DNA of 64,000 nt from CAYUMU01 sp964445985 (GTDB lineage Bacteria > Planctomycetota > Planctomycetia > Pirellulales > S012-138), in NCBI GenBank assembly GCA_964445985.1, contig CAYUMU010000009.1, forward strand, positions 54,278 to 118,277, in the 5' to 3' direction. Below the pieces are notes generated by a model, which worked only from the letters and a program-made list of their open reading frames with translations, was not told the origin of the DNA and made no database searches. The first letter of the stretch is position 1. Each line of letters opens with the position of its first letter. A program made the translations under genes and the position numbers. Shown one piece after another: positions 44,762 to 54,205 of the stretch.

Positions 44762-46554
44762 AGCACGCCCTTGCCTGCAGTCTGTGCCTGGTGGGCCTGA
44801 TCGCGACCCAGGCGGCGGCCCAAGTCCCCGCCGAGGTGGCTCAGGCAGAAGCCGCCCGAATTAAAATGCTCGATACGGCCCGCTCCGCCACGGTCGCCAT
44901 CTTTGGCAAAGGCGGTCGCGGCGGCGGATCGGGCGTTTGCATCTCGCCCGACGGCTTTGTGCTGAGCAATTTCCACGTGACCAGCGCCAATCCGCACATG
45001 CACGTGGGCATGGCCGACGGCAAACTTTACGACGCGGTCATGGTCGGTCTCGATCCCACGGGCGACGTCGCCCTGATCAAACTGCTCGGCCGCGACGACT
45101 TTCCCCATGCCCCTCTCGCCGATAGCGACCAGGTTCGCGCCGGCGACCCCTGCTTCGCCATCGGCAACCCATTTCTGCTGGCCAGCGATTTTCAGCCCAC
45201 GGTCACCTACGGAATCGTGTCCGGCGTGCACCGGTATCAATATCCGGCCGGCACCTTGCTGGAGTACGCCGACTGCATTCAGGCCGACGCTGCCATCAAT
45301 CCCGGCAACTCGGGCGGACCGCTGTTCAATGCCGCGGGCGAAGTCATCGGCATCAACGGCCGCGGCTCGTTTGAGAAACGTGGACGCGTGAACGTGGGGG
45401 TGGGTTATGCCATCTCGATCAATCAGATCAAGAATTTCATGGGCTACCTCAAAAGCGGCCGCGTGGTCGATCACGCCACCATGGGCGCTCAAGTGGCTAC
45501 CAGCGACGACGGCCGCGTGCTCGTGACCAACGTGCTGGAAAGCTCCGACGCCTACCGCCGAGGGCTCCGTTACGGCGATGAAATCGACAGCTTCGGCGGT
45601 CGCCGCGTGCGAACCACCAACGCGTTCAAGAACGTGCTTGGCATTTTCCCCAAGGGCTGGCGCGTGCCGCTCGCCTACCGGCACGACGGCAAATTGTACG
45701 AAACCTACGTGCGTCTCGATGGCGTGCATCGCGAGGGCGAGCTCGCCAAGAAGATCGCCGGCGGCGGCCAAGAGAACCGTCCCAGGCCTCGGCCGCTTCC
45801 GGAGAAGAAGCCCGGCGATGAGCAACCCGAAGACGAAGAAAAAGGCGACAAAGATCCGAACCCGCGGCCGATGCACCCCACGGAACTCAAGCCCAAGCAA
45901 GACAAGCTGCCGGAGCAGATTGCGAAACTGTTCGAGGCCCGCGAAGGCTACGCGAACTATTACTTCAACAAGCTCAATCAAGAACGCATCTGGAACAAGC
46001 TCGCCGCGCAAGGCGATTACAGTTCTTTCAAAGGCCCTTGGACCCTGGTGCTGGAGGGCGCGGGCGGCCTGGAAAACAAGTTTGAGATTGGCGACCAAAT
46101 GCTGGTGGCGACCCTGCCCGGTGGCAAGGCCGAAATGCTCATCGACCCCAAAAACCCCAACCTCGGCTCCAATCTCGATCCCTTGGGCAGCGGGGGCCTG
46201 TTCTCCAGCCTGCACCTCTGGCGGCGTTTTCTGCTCGAAGGCGTCTCCGGTTTTGGCAATGTCTATTACCAAGGGCTCATGCCGCAGCCCGGCGAAGAGG
46301 GGCTCCACGACTGCCTGGTGGGCGTGTACGGCGGCGTGGAATGCCATTTCTTGTTCGACCCGCAACTGGGCCGCTTGAGCGTGCTCGAAATGTTTCCCGA
46401 CGGGCACGTCGATCCCTGCGAACTGCATTTTCTCGACTATCAAGAGAAGGACGGCCGTTTGGTGCCGGGCCGGATCGAAGTTCGCTACGGCGATAACATA
46501 TTCCAGGTCTACAAAGTGAACCAACTGTCGCTGGCCAAAACGGCGGAAGGATGA
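44758..46554 (+). CDS. PDZ-containing trypsin-like serine protease, apparently active
   Basis: 598 aa. Signal peptide (about 21 residues). S1C/DegP-like domain with the triad in place: His73 in LSNFHV, Asp103 in GDVALIKL and Ser185 in NPGNSGGPL. One PDZ domain (about residues 240-320, VLVTNVLESSDAYRRGLRYGDEI), a Lys/Pro/Glu-rich linker (about 340-385), and a C-terminal domain without a name (about 385-598, rich in Trp, Gly and aromatic residues). HtrA-type proteases act in envelope protein quality control. It is coupled to the NPCBM-like gene and to the following pseudoprotease gene by 4-base overlaps. Confidence 0.9.
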   Translation: MKHALACSLCLVGLIATQAAAQVPAEVAQAEAARIKMLDTARSATVAIFGKGGRGGGSGVCISPDGFVLSNFHVTSANPHMHVGMADGKLYDAVMVGLDPTGDVALIKLLGRDDFPHAPLADSDQVRAGDPCFAIGNPFLLASDFQPTVTYGIVSGVHRYQYPAGTLLEYADCIQADAAINPGNSGGPLFNAAGEVIGINGRGSFEKRGRVNVGVGYAISINQIKNFMGYLKSGRVVDHATMGAQVATSDDGRVLVTNVLESSDAYRRGLRYGDEIDSFGGRRVRTTNAFKNVLGIFPKGWRVPLAYRHDGKLYETYVRLDGVHREGELAKKIAGGGQENRPRPRPLPEKKPGDEQPEDEEKGDKDPNPRPMHPTELKPKQDKLPEQIAKLFEAREGYANYYFNKLNQERIWNKLAAQGDYSSFKGPWTLVLEGAGGLENKFEIGDQMLVATLPGGKAEMLIDPKNPNLGSNLDPLGSGGLFSSLHLWRRFLLEGVSGFGNVYYQGLMPQPGEEGLHDCLVGVYGGVECHFLFDPQLGRLSVLEMFPDGHVDPCELHFLDYQEKDGRLVPGRIEVRYGDNIFQVYKVNQLSLAKTAEG

Positions 46555-47624
46555 CGATGCACTCGATTTCTCCTCGCAACCTGACAGGTCCGGTTCGCCC
46601 AATGAACTTCCTCCGCCTTGCGTTGCCGATGTTGCTGGCCGTTTCGCTTGCCGCCACGGCAGGGGGCAATCCCGGGCACGCCGCCGATCTGGGGCCGGTG
46701 ATCCAAGAGGTTCAGCCCAAGATGGTCAAAGTGTATGGAGCCGGCGGTTTTCAGGGCTTGGAAAGCTACCAGAGTGGTTTTCTCATTTCCGCGGAAGGCC
46801 ACATCCTCACGGTCTGGAGCTACGTGCTCGACACCAACTACATCACCGTGCACTTGAACAACGGCACCCGCCTCAAGGCCGAACTGCTGGGGGCCGATCC
46901 CCGCTTGGAGCTCGCGGTACTCAAGATTGAAGGACAAGGCTTCGATCACTTCGATTTGGCCCGCGCCGTGGAAGCCGATGGTGGAACCCAGGTGCTGGCC
47001 TTCAGCAATCTATACGGCGTGGCCACCGGCGATGAACCGGCCAGCGTGCAGCATGGCGTGATCTCGGTGAAAACCCGGCTCGAAGCCCGCCGCGGCATCT
47101 TCGAAACACCTTACCGTGGCCCGGTGTACGTGGTCGATGCCGTTACCAACAACCCGGGCGCCGGCGGCGGGGCGATGGTCAATCGCCGCGGCCAACTGCT
47201 GGGCATGCTTGGTAAAGAGCTTCGCAACACCCGCGACAATACCTGGCTCAATTACGCCATTCCGATCAGCGAGTTGCAGCAAACCACGGACGATATCATC
47301 GACGGCAAATACGTGCCCACGCAAACTTCCGATCCGCGCCCCAAGGCCGAGCAACCGCTCGACCTGGCGCGCCTTGGCATTGTGATGGTTCCCGACGTGC
47401 TGGCGCGCACGCCCCCCTTCATCGACGAAGTTCGCCAGGGAACCGTGGCCGCCGAGGCTGGCATCCGGCCCGACGATCTGGTGCTGTTTGTGAACGACGA
47501 GCGATTGATTCAATCGGTGAAATCGCTCAAGGAAGAACTGAACTACATCGACCGCGACGACTCCATCAAGCTCACGATCATCCGCGATCAGGAACTGCTG
47601 GAGTTTGTCTTGCAGCCTCGCTAA
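46551..47624 (+). CDS. PDZ protein with degenerate protease domain (pseudoprotease)
   Basis: 357 aa from ATG 46551; a start at 46602 would give a cleaner signal peptide (MNFLRLALPMLLAVSLAATA). The trypsin-like fold is clear, but all three catalytic positions have changed when aligned by eye with the neighbouring protease: Ser90 for His (ILTVWSYV), Glu120 for Asp (LELAVLKI) and Gly205 for Ser (NPGAGGGAM). A C-terminal PDZ domain (EVRQGTVAAEAGIRPDDLVLF) is present. Probably a regulator, adaptor or peptide-binding partner of the active protease; this is inference from overlap and degeneracy. Starts inside the protease stop (ATGA). Confidence 0.88.
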   Translation: MTMHSISPRNLTGPVRPMNFLRLALPMLLAVSLAATAGGNPGHAADLGPVIQEVQPKMVKVYGAGGFQGLESYQSGFLISAEGHILTVWSYVLDTNYITVHLNNGTRLKAELLGADPRLELAVLKIEGQGFDHFDLARAVEADGGTQVLAFSNLYGVATGDEPASVQHGVISVKTRLEARRGIFETPYRGPVYVVDAVTNNPGAGGGAMVNRRGQLLGMLGKELRNTRDNTWLNYAIPISELQQTTDDIIDGKYVPTQTSDPRPKAEQPLDLARLGIVMVPDVLARTPPFIDEVRQGTVAAEAGIRPDDLVLFVNDERLIQSVKSLKEELNYIDRDDSIKLTIIRDQELLEFVLQPR

Positions 47625-47662
47625 CCGCGCGCCATCCCGAGAAGGGGCCATTCGGAGAAGGC

Positions 47663-47712
47663 GTCATTCCCGCGAAGAGCCTGCCCTCGTGAAGACGGGG
47701 GCGGGAATCCAG
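47663..47712. repeat. REP-like palindromic intergenic repeat
   Basis: ATTCCCGC (47666-47673) and GCGGGAAT (47701-47708) flank a 27-base loop, in the context GTCATTCCCGCG...GCGGGAATCCAG, which is a widespread type of bacterial intergenic palindrome. Only one copy is in the window. It is followed by GTTGGCTTTCCAATTT (47724-47739), shared with 7573-7588. Confidence 0.5.
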
Positions 47713-47832
47713 TAAGCGGCCGAGTTGGCTTTCCAATTTAAACCGGCTTGAATGACAGTTCTAAATCGGGAAGTTATTTTTCGTCGCGCCCCATAAATTA
47801 TGTCTTACCATCCCCAACCCTGGGTTTTGATC

Positions 47833-49875
47833 ATGGTGCGTTCCTGGTTCCTCGCCGCGCTGGTTTGCCTCACGGCAGCGGCTTCGCTGTCGGCCCAGGC
47901 CGATTTAGGCCAGCTGGAAGAATTGGCGTTTCGCGCGGCCGTCAGTCAGGCGGCGCCGTCGGTGGTGCGCATCGAAACCGTGGGTGGCCTCGAACAACTC
48001 GGCAAGCACCTGGTCGGCACCGGGCCCACCACGGGCGTGATTGTAAGCGAAGATGGCTACGTGGTTTCAAGCGCCTTCAGCTTCGCCAATAAGCCCAGCA
48101 CCATTCTGGTCGGCCTGCCCGATGGGACTCGCGCCGCGGGGAAGATCGTGGCGACCGATCATGCCCGGATGCTGGTGTTGCTTAAAGTCGATGTGCAAGA
48201 GAAGCTGCCGGTGCCCGAAGCGGTCCCGGCGGACGAAATGGCCGTCGGTCAGTGGGCGATCGCCATTGGCCGCACATTCGAAGGCCAGCAGCCCAACATG
48301 TCGGTCGGCATTGTCAGCGCGCTCAACCGCATTTATGGCCGGGCCTTGCAAACCGATGCCAAAATCTCTCCCAACAACTACGGCGGCGCCCTGGTCGACC
48401 TCCGCGGCCGCGTGCTGGGCATCCTCGTGCCGCTTTCGGCCACGGGCGCCGACAAGCTTTCGGGCGTGGAGTGGTACGACTCCGGTATCGGCTTTGCCGT
48501 TCCCTTCGAGCATGTGCTGAGTGTTTTCCCCCGCTTCAAGGCTGGCAAAGATCTGCACCCCGGCATCCTGGGAATCTCGCTCAAAGCGGGCGACCAATTT
48601 GCCGATCCGGCCGAAATCGGCGTGGTCCGCGCCAACTCGCCCGCCTTCCAGGCAGGCATGAAGACCGGCGACCAAATTGTGGAGCTGGCCGGAAAGCCGG
48701 TCACCCGCCAATCGCAAGTGAAAGAAGCCCTGGGCCCGCTGTACGCCGGCGACAAGGTAACCGTGGCCTTCAAACGGGGCGACGAGGTGATCCGCCGGGA
48801 GCTTACTCTGATTGAAACGCTGGAGCCCTATAGCCGCCCATTCCTGGGTGTGTTGCCGCTCCGCGTGGCCGCTGCCTCCGAAGAAGCCGACGACCAGGCG
48901 AACAACCAAGCCAACGACAACAAAGCTCCCGTGGCCGATCCTGCCAGGTCCGACGGCATTACGGTTCGCTACGTCTATCCTGGCAGTCCCGCGCAAACCG
49001 CCGGCCTGGAGGCGGGGGACCGCATCACCCAGGTCAACGGCAAGCCAGTCGCCGACCGTGACGCCTTCCGCGAGGCCATCGCCGGTTTGGATCTGACGGC
49101 AAAGATCAAGCTGGCTGTATCGCGTGGGGCTTCGCGGCTCAACATCGAGTCGGGCCTGGCCGACCAGCCAGAAACGATTCCCGACAAGCTTCCCCCGGCC
49201 ATGGCCAATCGCAAGCCCTACCTAGGGCAGCAACCGCCGGTCGGCACTCAGCCGCGCAAAGTGGCCGAGTTTGCCAACGAGGCCAGCATTTACGTGCCCG
49301 AAGGCTACGACCCGGCCGTGCCGCACGGCGTGGTGGTATGGTTCCATGGGCCGGGCGAGCTGCAAACAGAAGAAGAGATCGCCGAACTGGTCAAGCGTTG
49401 GCAGCCGCTTTGCGATGCCAACGACCTGATCCTGGTGCTGCCCAAGAGCGAAGACAGTTCCAAGTGGGTGCCCGCCAAAGAGCTTCCCTTCGCCGCCAAG
49501 CTGGTGAGCGAATTGCGTAACGTGTACCGCATCGACAACGCCCGCGTGGTCTCGGCCGGTTTTCGCACGGGGGCCGCCATGGCCATGGCCTTCGCCGCCA
49601 ATCAGCGCGAGTTGGTTCGGGCCGTGGCCCTCGTGGATGGGCCGGTGCTGTCTTCCAAGCCGCCCGAGAACGATCCGCTGCACCCGCTGGCGTTTCTGAT
49701 CACCTCGGCCAAAGAAGGTCGAGCCAAGCCTGAGCAGCTGGAGCAAGTGGCGAAGGTGGTTCGCGATATGAAATACCCGGTCACCATGATCGACCAGGGC
49801 GAAGCGGGCCGGCACCTAAACGACGCCGAACTGAACCAACTCGTTCGCTGGGTAGATAGCCTCGACCGCATCTAG
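47833..49875 (+). CDS. two-PDZ pseudoprotease fused to an alpha/beta-hydrolase-like domain
   Basis: 680 aa from ATG 47833 (signal peptide MVRSWFLAALVCLTAAASLSA); an ATG at 47800 would add 11 residues. Trypsin-like fold with Phe82 for His (VVSSAFSF), Met113 for Asp (ARMLVLLKV) and Tyr183 for Ser (SPNNYGGAL). Two PDZ domains (about residues 215-310 and 340-420, VRYVYPGSPAQTAGLEAGDRI). The C-terminal 200 residues look like an alpha/beta hydrolase (VPHGVVVWFHGPGELQ, VVSAGFRTGAAMAMAFA), but the nucleophile elbow is GFRTGA instead of GxSxG, so this domain too is probably inactive. It lies 208 bp after the other pseudoprotease on the same strand. Confidence 0.86.
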   Translation: MVRSWFLAALVCLTAAASLSAQADLGQLEELAFRAAVSQAAPSVVRIETVGGLEQLGKHLVGTGPTTGVIVSEDGYVVSSAFSFANKPSTILVGLPDGTRAAGKIVATDHARMLVLLKVDVQEKLPVPEAVPADEMAVGQWAIAIGRTFEGQQPNMSVGIVSALNRIYGRALQTDAKISPNNYGGALVDLRGRVLGILVPLSATGADKLSGVEWYDSGIGFAVPFEHVLSVFPRFKAGKDLHPGILGISLKAGDQFADPAEIGVVRANSPAFQAGMKTGDQIVELAGKPVTRQSQVKEALGPLYAGDKVTVAFKRGDEVIRRELTLIETLEPYSRPFLGVLPLRVAAASEEADDQANNQANDNKAPVADPARSDGITVRYVYPGSPAQTAGLEAGDRITQVNGKPVADRDAFREAIAGLDLTAKIKLAVSRGASRLNIESGLADQPETIPDKLPPAMANRKPYLGQQPPVGTQPRKVAEFANEASIYVPEGYDPAVPHGVVVWFHGPGELQTEEEIAELVKRWQPLCDANDLILVLPKSEDSSKWVPAKELPFAAKLVSELRNVYRIDNARVVSAGFRTGAAMAMAFAANQRELVRAVALVDGPVLSSKPPENDPLHPLAFLITSAKEGRAKPEQLEQVAKVVRDMKYPVTMIDQGEAGRHLNDAELNQLVRWVDSLDRI

Positions 49876-49978
49876 CGACCGCCCTCCAGCCAAATCAGGG
49901 GGGCGCTCGCCGCACGACGCGCGGCCTCCCTCGCGGCCCGAGCCAGCCCCCCTTTGCAATACCTCGCCAACAACCCCG

Positions 49979-50008
49979 TTAACGAACAGGGCCGCCTTCG
50001 GTTATAAT
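49979..50008 (+). promoter_or_regulatory. sigma-70-like promoter for the 28-aa peptide
   Basis: TTAACG (49979-49984) and TATAAT (50003-50008) with an 18-bp spacer. The -10 is perfect, the -35 weak. It lies 80 bp upstream of the small peptide gene. Confidence 0.5.
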
Positions 50009-50088
50009 CCGGCGAGTTGGGCAAATTCTTGCGTGATTTGCCCCCCATTGGGCCAAAGAACTTCTTTCAATCGCGGGAAGGGTGTGCG

Positions 50089-50175
50089 ATGTATTCGTTG
50101 CTGGGCGTACTCATCATTTTGGTGGTGGTGTTTGTGATCAACGCGGTGGCCGCCCGACTGATGTTCGGCGAGTAG
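50089..50175 (+). CDS. 28-residue single-span membrane peptide
   Basis: ATG 50089 preceded by GGGAAGGGTG and ended by TAG at 50175. The peptide MYSLLGVLIILVVVFVINA is almost entirely a membrane helix, followed by AARLMFGE. It has a consensus -10 promoter upstream. Length is right for a small membrane-protein regulator such as those stabilising transporters or kinases. No homology can be claimed. It lies before putA. Confidence 0.62.
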   Translation: MYSLLGVLIILVVVFVINAVAARLMFGE

Positions 50176-50391
50176 TCGCCGCCCGCTCAGCAGTCCGCCG
50201 ACTTTCCCGCCCGACCAGCACGCGTCGGCTCAAGACAGTCCCCCGCTGTAAGGCATCGGGTGGGGGCGGTTCGCGCCCTCGCATCCCGGCGCCGGGTGGG
50301 CGTGCGCTCTTCGACTTTTGCCCTCCGTTCTCCTACACTTCTTTATGCGGAGAACCAGCGCGCTCGCCGCAACAAGCGTTTTTCCACCGGC

Positions 50392-53300
50392 ATGCCTGCT
50401 CCCCAGCCCGAGCGGAAGGAAGACCACGTGGCGACCGCGGACGACGACTTTACCCTGGCCGATCTGGCCGCCATCGAGCGAACCACCCGCGAGGTGGGCG
50501 AAACCGTGCTCCGTCAGGTTTCTCGCCGCGCGCCCCATGTTTTTCAGCGGCGGTGGTGGGACGACCGCGTGATGTCGTGGGCCATGAAGAACGAGTCGGT
50601 GAAGGTCCAAATGTTCCGCTTCATCGATGTGCTCCCCATGCTCAACGAGCGGGAAGCCGTGACCCAGCACCTGCAGGAATACTTCGAAGAGGTTGAAGAG
50701 CACCTGCCGACAGCCGTGCGATTGGGGCTGGAAGTGGCCCGGCCCGATTCGCTGCCCGGCCGGGCGGTGGCCTATGCGGCTCGCCGCAATGCGCTAGGGC
50801 ACGCCCGGCGATTCATCGCGGGCACCACCACCGCCGAGGTTCTCACGGCCGTGAAGCGTGCCCGCAAGGCCCGGCAGGCATTCACGCTCGACCTGTTGGG
50901 CGAAGCCGTGATCTCGAACGTCGAGGCCGACCGCTTCTTTTACGCCTACATCCATTTGATCGAAAGCCTGGCGCCCACCATCAATCGCTGGCCCGAGGTT
51001 CCGCAGGTGGATCGCGGCGTGGAGTCCGAGTTGCCGCGGGTCAATGTCTCCATCAAGCTTTCCGCGCTCGATAGCCAGTTTGATTCCATGGACGCCGAGG
51101 GCACGACCCGCCGGGTGTCGTTCCGGTTGCGCGAGCTGCTGCGCGTGGCGCGCAAGCACGGCGCGTTTATCAACGTCGATATGGAAAGTTATCCGTCGAA
51201 GGATCTCACGCTGGCCATCTTCAAAAGCGTGCTCATGGAAGATGAGTTCCGCGCCGTGGGCGACGTGGGCATTGTCGTTCAGTGCTACCTGCGCGACTCG
51301 GATCGCGACCTTCGCGACCTCCGCGATTGGGCGCGGCAGCGGGGAAAGCCCATCTGGGTGCGGCTGGTGAAAGGGGCCTACTGGGATTACGAAACCATCC
51401 ATGCCCGCTACCACGGTTGGCCCATTCCGGTTTACCAACGCAAGTGGCAGTCCGACGCCAATTACGAACGCCAAACCCGGTTTGTGATCCGCAATTTCCG
51501 GCATCTCCGGCCAGCCCTGGGCAGTCACAACGTGCGTTCGCTGGCACACGGCATTGCCACCGCCCGGCACATTGGCCTGCCGCCGCTGGGCGTGGAACTG
51601 CAAATGCTCTACGGCATGGCCGACGCCGAACGCGAAGCCTTTACCAGCCTGGGCAATCGGCTGCGGGTGTATATGCCATTCGGCGAGTTGATCCCCGGCA
51701 TGGCCTATCTGGTGCGGCGGCTCTTGGAAAATACCTCGAACGATTCCTTCCTCAGAACCAGCTTTACCGAACTGTTGAGCACGGAGGAACTGTTGATGAA
51801 TCCACTGGACCACGCCGATGACGAACCCGCTGCCGCCGCCAGGCCAAGCGCGTCGTCGTCACCACGTTCCGCCGGGTTGGCGCATGCCGCGTCCCAGACG
51901 CTGCCCGAGTGGATTCGCGGTTTCCAAAATGAACCGGCGTACGATTTCTCGCGCGCCGATATACGTCAGAGTATGCGCGACGCGCTCGAAAGCGTGCGCG
52001 AGCAGTTCAGCGAATACTACCCGGTGGTCATCGCCGGCAAGAAGCAGGAAACCGAGGAACGCATCCGTTCGATCAACCCTTCCCATAAAACGCAGGTCGT
52101 CGGCGCCGTGGGCAGCGCCACGGCCGAATTGGCCAATCAGGCCGTTGCCGCCGCCGCCAAGGCTTGGCCCGACTGGGCCGATGCCGACGTCCGTACCCGA
52201 GCCGACTATCTGCTGCGCGCGGCCGAGTATATCCGCGAACGGCGGTTCGAATTCGCCGCCTGCCAGCTTTACGAGTGCGGCAAAGGCTGGCGCGAGGCCG
52301 ATGGCGACGTGTGCGAAGCCATCGACTTCTTGGAATACTACGCCCGCGGCGCCGTGGCTCTCCAGGGACGCTTCCAGGATGAAGACGTGCCGGGCGAAGA
52401 GAACCGTTTCGAGTACCTGCCCCGCGGCGTGGCGGCGGTGATTGCCCCCTGGAACTTTCCGCTGGCCATTCTCACCGGTATGACCTCCGCGGCCCTGGTT
52501 ACCGGCAATACGGTGGTTATGAAGCCCGCCGAGCAATCGTCGGTCACGGGCGCCTGGCTGATGCGCGCGTTTGAAGCCGCTGGTTTGCCGCCGGGCGTGC
52601 TGAACTTTTTGCCCGGCCAGGGTGAAGTCGTGGGGCCGGTGCTGGTAAACCACCCTCAAGTGGTCCTGATTGCCTTCACCGGCTCGCGCAAGGTAGGGCT
52701 GGAAATCAACGCCTCGGCGGCCAAAGCCTCGGCCGGTGGTCCCGGTTGCGACGTCAAAAAGGTCATCGCCGAGATGGGCGGCAAGAATGCCATCCTAATC
52801 GACGACGATGCCGACCTCGATGAAGCCGTGGCGGGCGTGGTCACCAGCGCGTTCGGCTACCAAGGCCAAAAGTGTTCGGCCTGCAGCCGCGTGATCGTGC
52901 TCAGCCGAGCCTACGATGCCTTCCTCTCCCGGCTCATCGAAGCCACCAAGAGTTTGCCGCTGGGGCCAGCCGAAGACCCCGGCGCGCGCGTCGGTCCGGT
53001 CATCGATCAGCAAGCCTTCGACGGCATTCGCCGCTATATCGAAATTGGCAAGCAAGAAGGAACCTTGGCCCTGGGGGTCGATGCCGGCGCCCTGGCCCAG
53101 CAGGGCTACTTCATTGGTCCGCACGTTTTCACCGAGATTGCTCCCACGGCCCGGCTGGCTCAGGAAGAAATCTTTGGACCCGTGCTGGCCGTGCTGCGGG
53201 CCGATAGTCTGGACGAAGCCCTGAAGATTGCCAACGGCACGGAGTATGCCTTGACCGGTGGCATGTATTCTCGCAGCCCTCGAAACTTGAAACGCGCGCA

Positions 53301-53505
53301 GCGCGAGTTCCGCGTGGGCAACCTCTATTTGAATCGACCGATTACCGGCGCTTTGGTCGCTCGCCAGCCGTTCGGCGGCTTTCGCATGTCGGGCATTGGC
53401 AGCAAGGCCGGAGGGCCGGACTATCTGCTACAGTTCGTGCTGCCCCGCACCATCACCGAAAACACCATGCGCCGCGGCTTTGCCCCGCTCGAAGTCGACG
53501 AGTAA
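50392..53505 (+). CDS. putA: bifunctional proline dehydrogenase / P5C dehydrogenase
   Basis: 1037 aa from ATG 50392 (GTG 50428 is an alternative). Oxidises proline to glutamate in two steps. PRODH domain (about residues 30-470): VNVSIKLSAL, VQCYLRDSD, IWVRLVKGAYWDYE, HNVRSLAHG, MPFGELIPGMAYLVRRLLEN; a Ala/Ser/Pro-rich linker (about 480-510); ALDH domain (about 520-1030): RGVAAVIAPWNFPLAILTGM, the Rossmann GS, IAEMGGKNAILIDDDADL with the general-base Glu, and GYQGQKCSACSRV with the catalytic Cys. No DNA-binding N-terminus, so it does not act as its own repressor like E. coli PutA. No obvious C-terminal domain of unknown function. Confidence 0.94.
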   Translation: MPAPQPERKEDHVATADDDFTLADLAAIERTTREVGETVLRQVSRRAPHVFQRRWWDDRVMSWAMKNESVKVQMFRFIDVLPMLNEREAVTQHLQEYFEEVEEHLPTAVRLGLEVARPDSLPGRAVAYAARRNALGHARRFIAGTTTAEVLTAVKRARKARQAFTLDLLGEAVISNVEADRFFYAYIHLIESLAPTINRWPEVPQVDRGVESELPRVNVSIKLSALDSQFDSMDAEGTTRRVSFRLRELLRVARKHGAFINVDMESYPSKDLTLAIFKSVLMEDEFRAVGDVGIVVQCYLRDSDRDLRDLRDWARQRGKPIWVRLVKGAYWDYETIHARYHGWPIPVYQRKWQSDANYERQTRFVIRNFRHLRPALGSHNVRSLAHGIATARHIGLPPLGVELQMLYGMADAEREAFTSLGNRLRVYMPFGELIPGMAYLVRRLLENTSNDSFLRTSFTELLSTEELLMNPLDHADDEPAAAARPSASSSPRSAGLAHAASQTLPEWIRGFQNEPAYDFSRADIRQSMRDALESVREQFSEYYPVVIAGKKQETEERIRSINPSHKTQVVGAVGSATAELANQAVAAAAKAWPDWADADVRTRADYLLRAAEYIRERRFEFAACQLYECGKGWREADGDVCEAIDFLEYYARGAVALQGRFQDEDVPGEENRFEYLPRGVAAVIAPWNFPLAILTGMTSAALVTGNTVVMKPAEQSSVTGAWLMRAFEAAGLPPGVLNFLPGQGEVVGPVLVNHPQVVLIAFTGSRKVGLEINASAAKASAGGPGCDVKKVIAEMGGKNAILIDDDADLDEAVAGVVTSAFGYQGQKCSACSRVIVLSRAYDAFLSRLIEATKSLPLGPAEDPGARVGPVIDQQAFDGIRRYIEIGKQEGTLALGVDAGALAQQGYFIGPHVFTEIAPTARLAQEEIFGPVLAVLRADSLDEALKIANGTEYALTGGMYSRSPRNLKRAQREFRVGNLYLNRPITGALVARQPFGGFRMSGIGSKAGGPDYLLQFVLPRTITENTMRRGFAPLEVDE

Positions 53506-53596
53506 TCTCGTTCATTTCCAGACATAGTCGTCTTTCGCTCCGCGAAAGCCGACATGGTTTCTCCTGCAATCCTTGGCCAGCCGATCCACTCAAGCC

Positions 53597-54205
53597 ATGA
53601 ACAACGAACTGCCCCAGATCTATCTCGTCCGCCACGGCGATACCGCGTGGTCTCAAACCGGCCAGCACACCGGGCTGACCGATATCCCGCTCACGCCCGC
53701 GGGCGAGCTGCACGCTCAAGAGTTGCGCGGCTGGTTGGCAGGCCATGCGTTTTCGCAAGTGCTCACCAGCCCGTTGCAGCGAGCCCAGCGCACCTGCGAA
53801 CTGGCCGGGTTTAGCGAAGTTGCCACCATCGACAACAACCTGGTGGAATGGGACTACGGCGACTACGAAGGGCTCACCACGCGGCAAATTCACGAGCGCA
53901 TTCCCGAGTGGAATCTGTTCCGCGATGGCTGCCCTGGGGGCGAATCGCTGACGGCCATTGGTCAGCGGGCCGATCGCGTTGTAACTCAGCTTCGCCAGGC
54001 CGAGGGGAACGTGCTGCTCTTTTCCAGCGGCCACTTCCTCCGCGTGCTCACCGCTCGTTGGCTGGGGCTGGAGCCTGCCCAGGGCCGGTTGTTCCTGCTC
54101 TCGACGGCCACGCTCAGCATTTTGGGTTACGAGCACAACCGGCTGGAAGAACCGGTGCTGCGACTGTGGAACGATCGCTCGTACGTGCCTGGCAAACAGG
54201 CCTGA
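53597..54205 (+). CDS. histidine phosphatase (phosphoglycerate-mutase-like)
   Basis: 202 aa from ATG 53597. Branch 1 motif YLVRHGDTAW with Arg12-His13 as phosphoryl acceptor, then SPLQRAQRTCELAG, WDYGDYEGLT with the proton-donor Glu, and LLFSSGHFLRVLTARWLGL with the second catalytic His. The small size and lack of the mutase-specific insertion suggest a phosphatase (SixA, CobC or fructose-bisphosphatase type), not a glycolytic mutase. The gene is convergent and directly abuts the DUF309 gene (stops at 54205 and 54206). Confidence 0.92.
   Translation: MNNELPQIYLVRHGDTAWSQTGQHTGLTDIPLTPAGELHAQELRGWLAGHAFSQVLTSPLQRAQRTCELAGFSEVATIDNNLVEWDYGDYEGLTTRQIHERIPEWNLFRDGCPGGESLTAIGQRADRVVTQLRQAEGNVLLFSSGHFLRVLTARWLGLEPAQGRLFLLSTATLSILGYEHNRLEEPVLRLWNDRSYVPGKQA

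Noticed and set aside
44695..46602. 635-residue minus-strand frame
   Set aside because: Antisense to the PDZ protease with its complete catalytic triad; high G+C keeps the opposite frame open.
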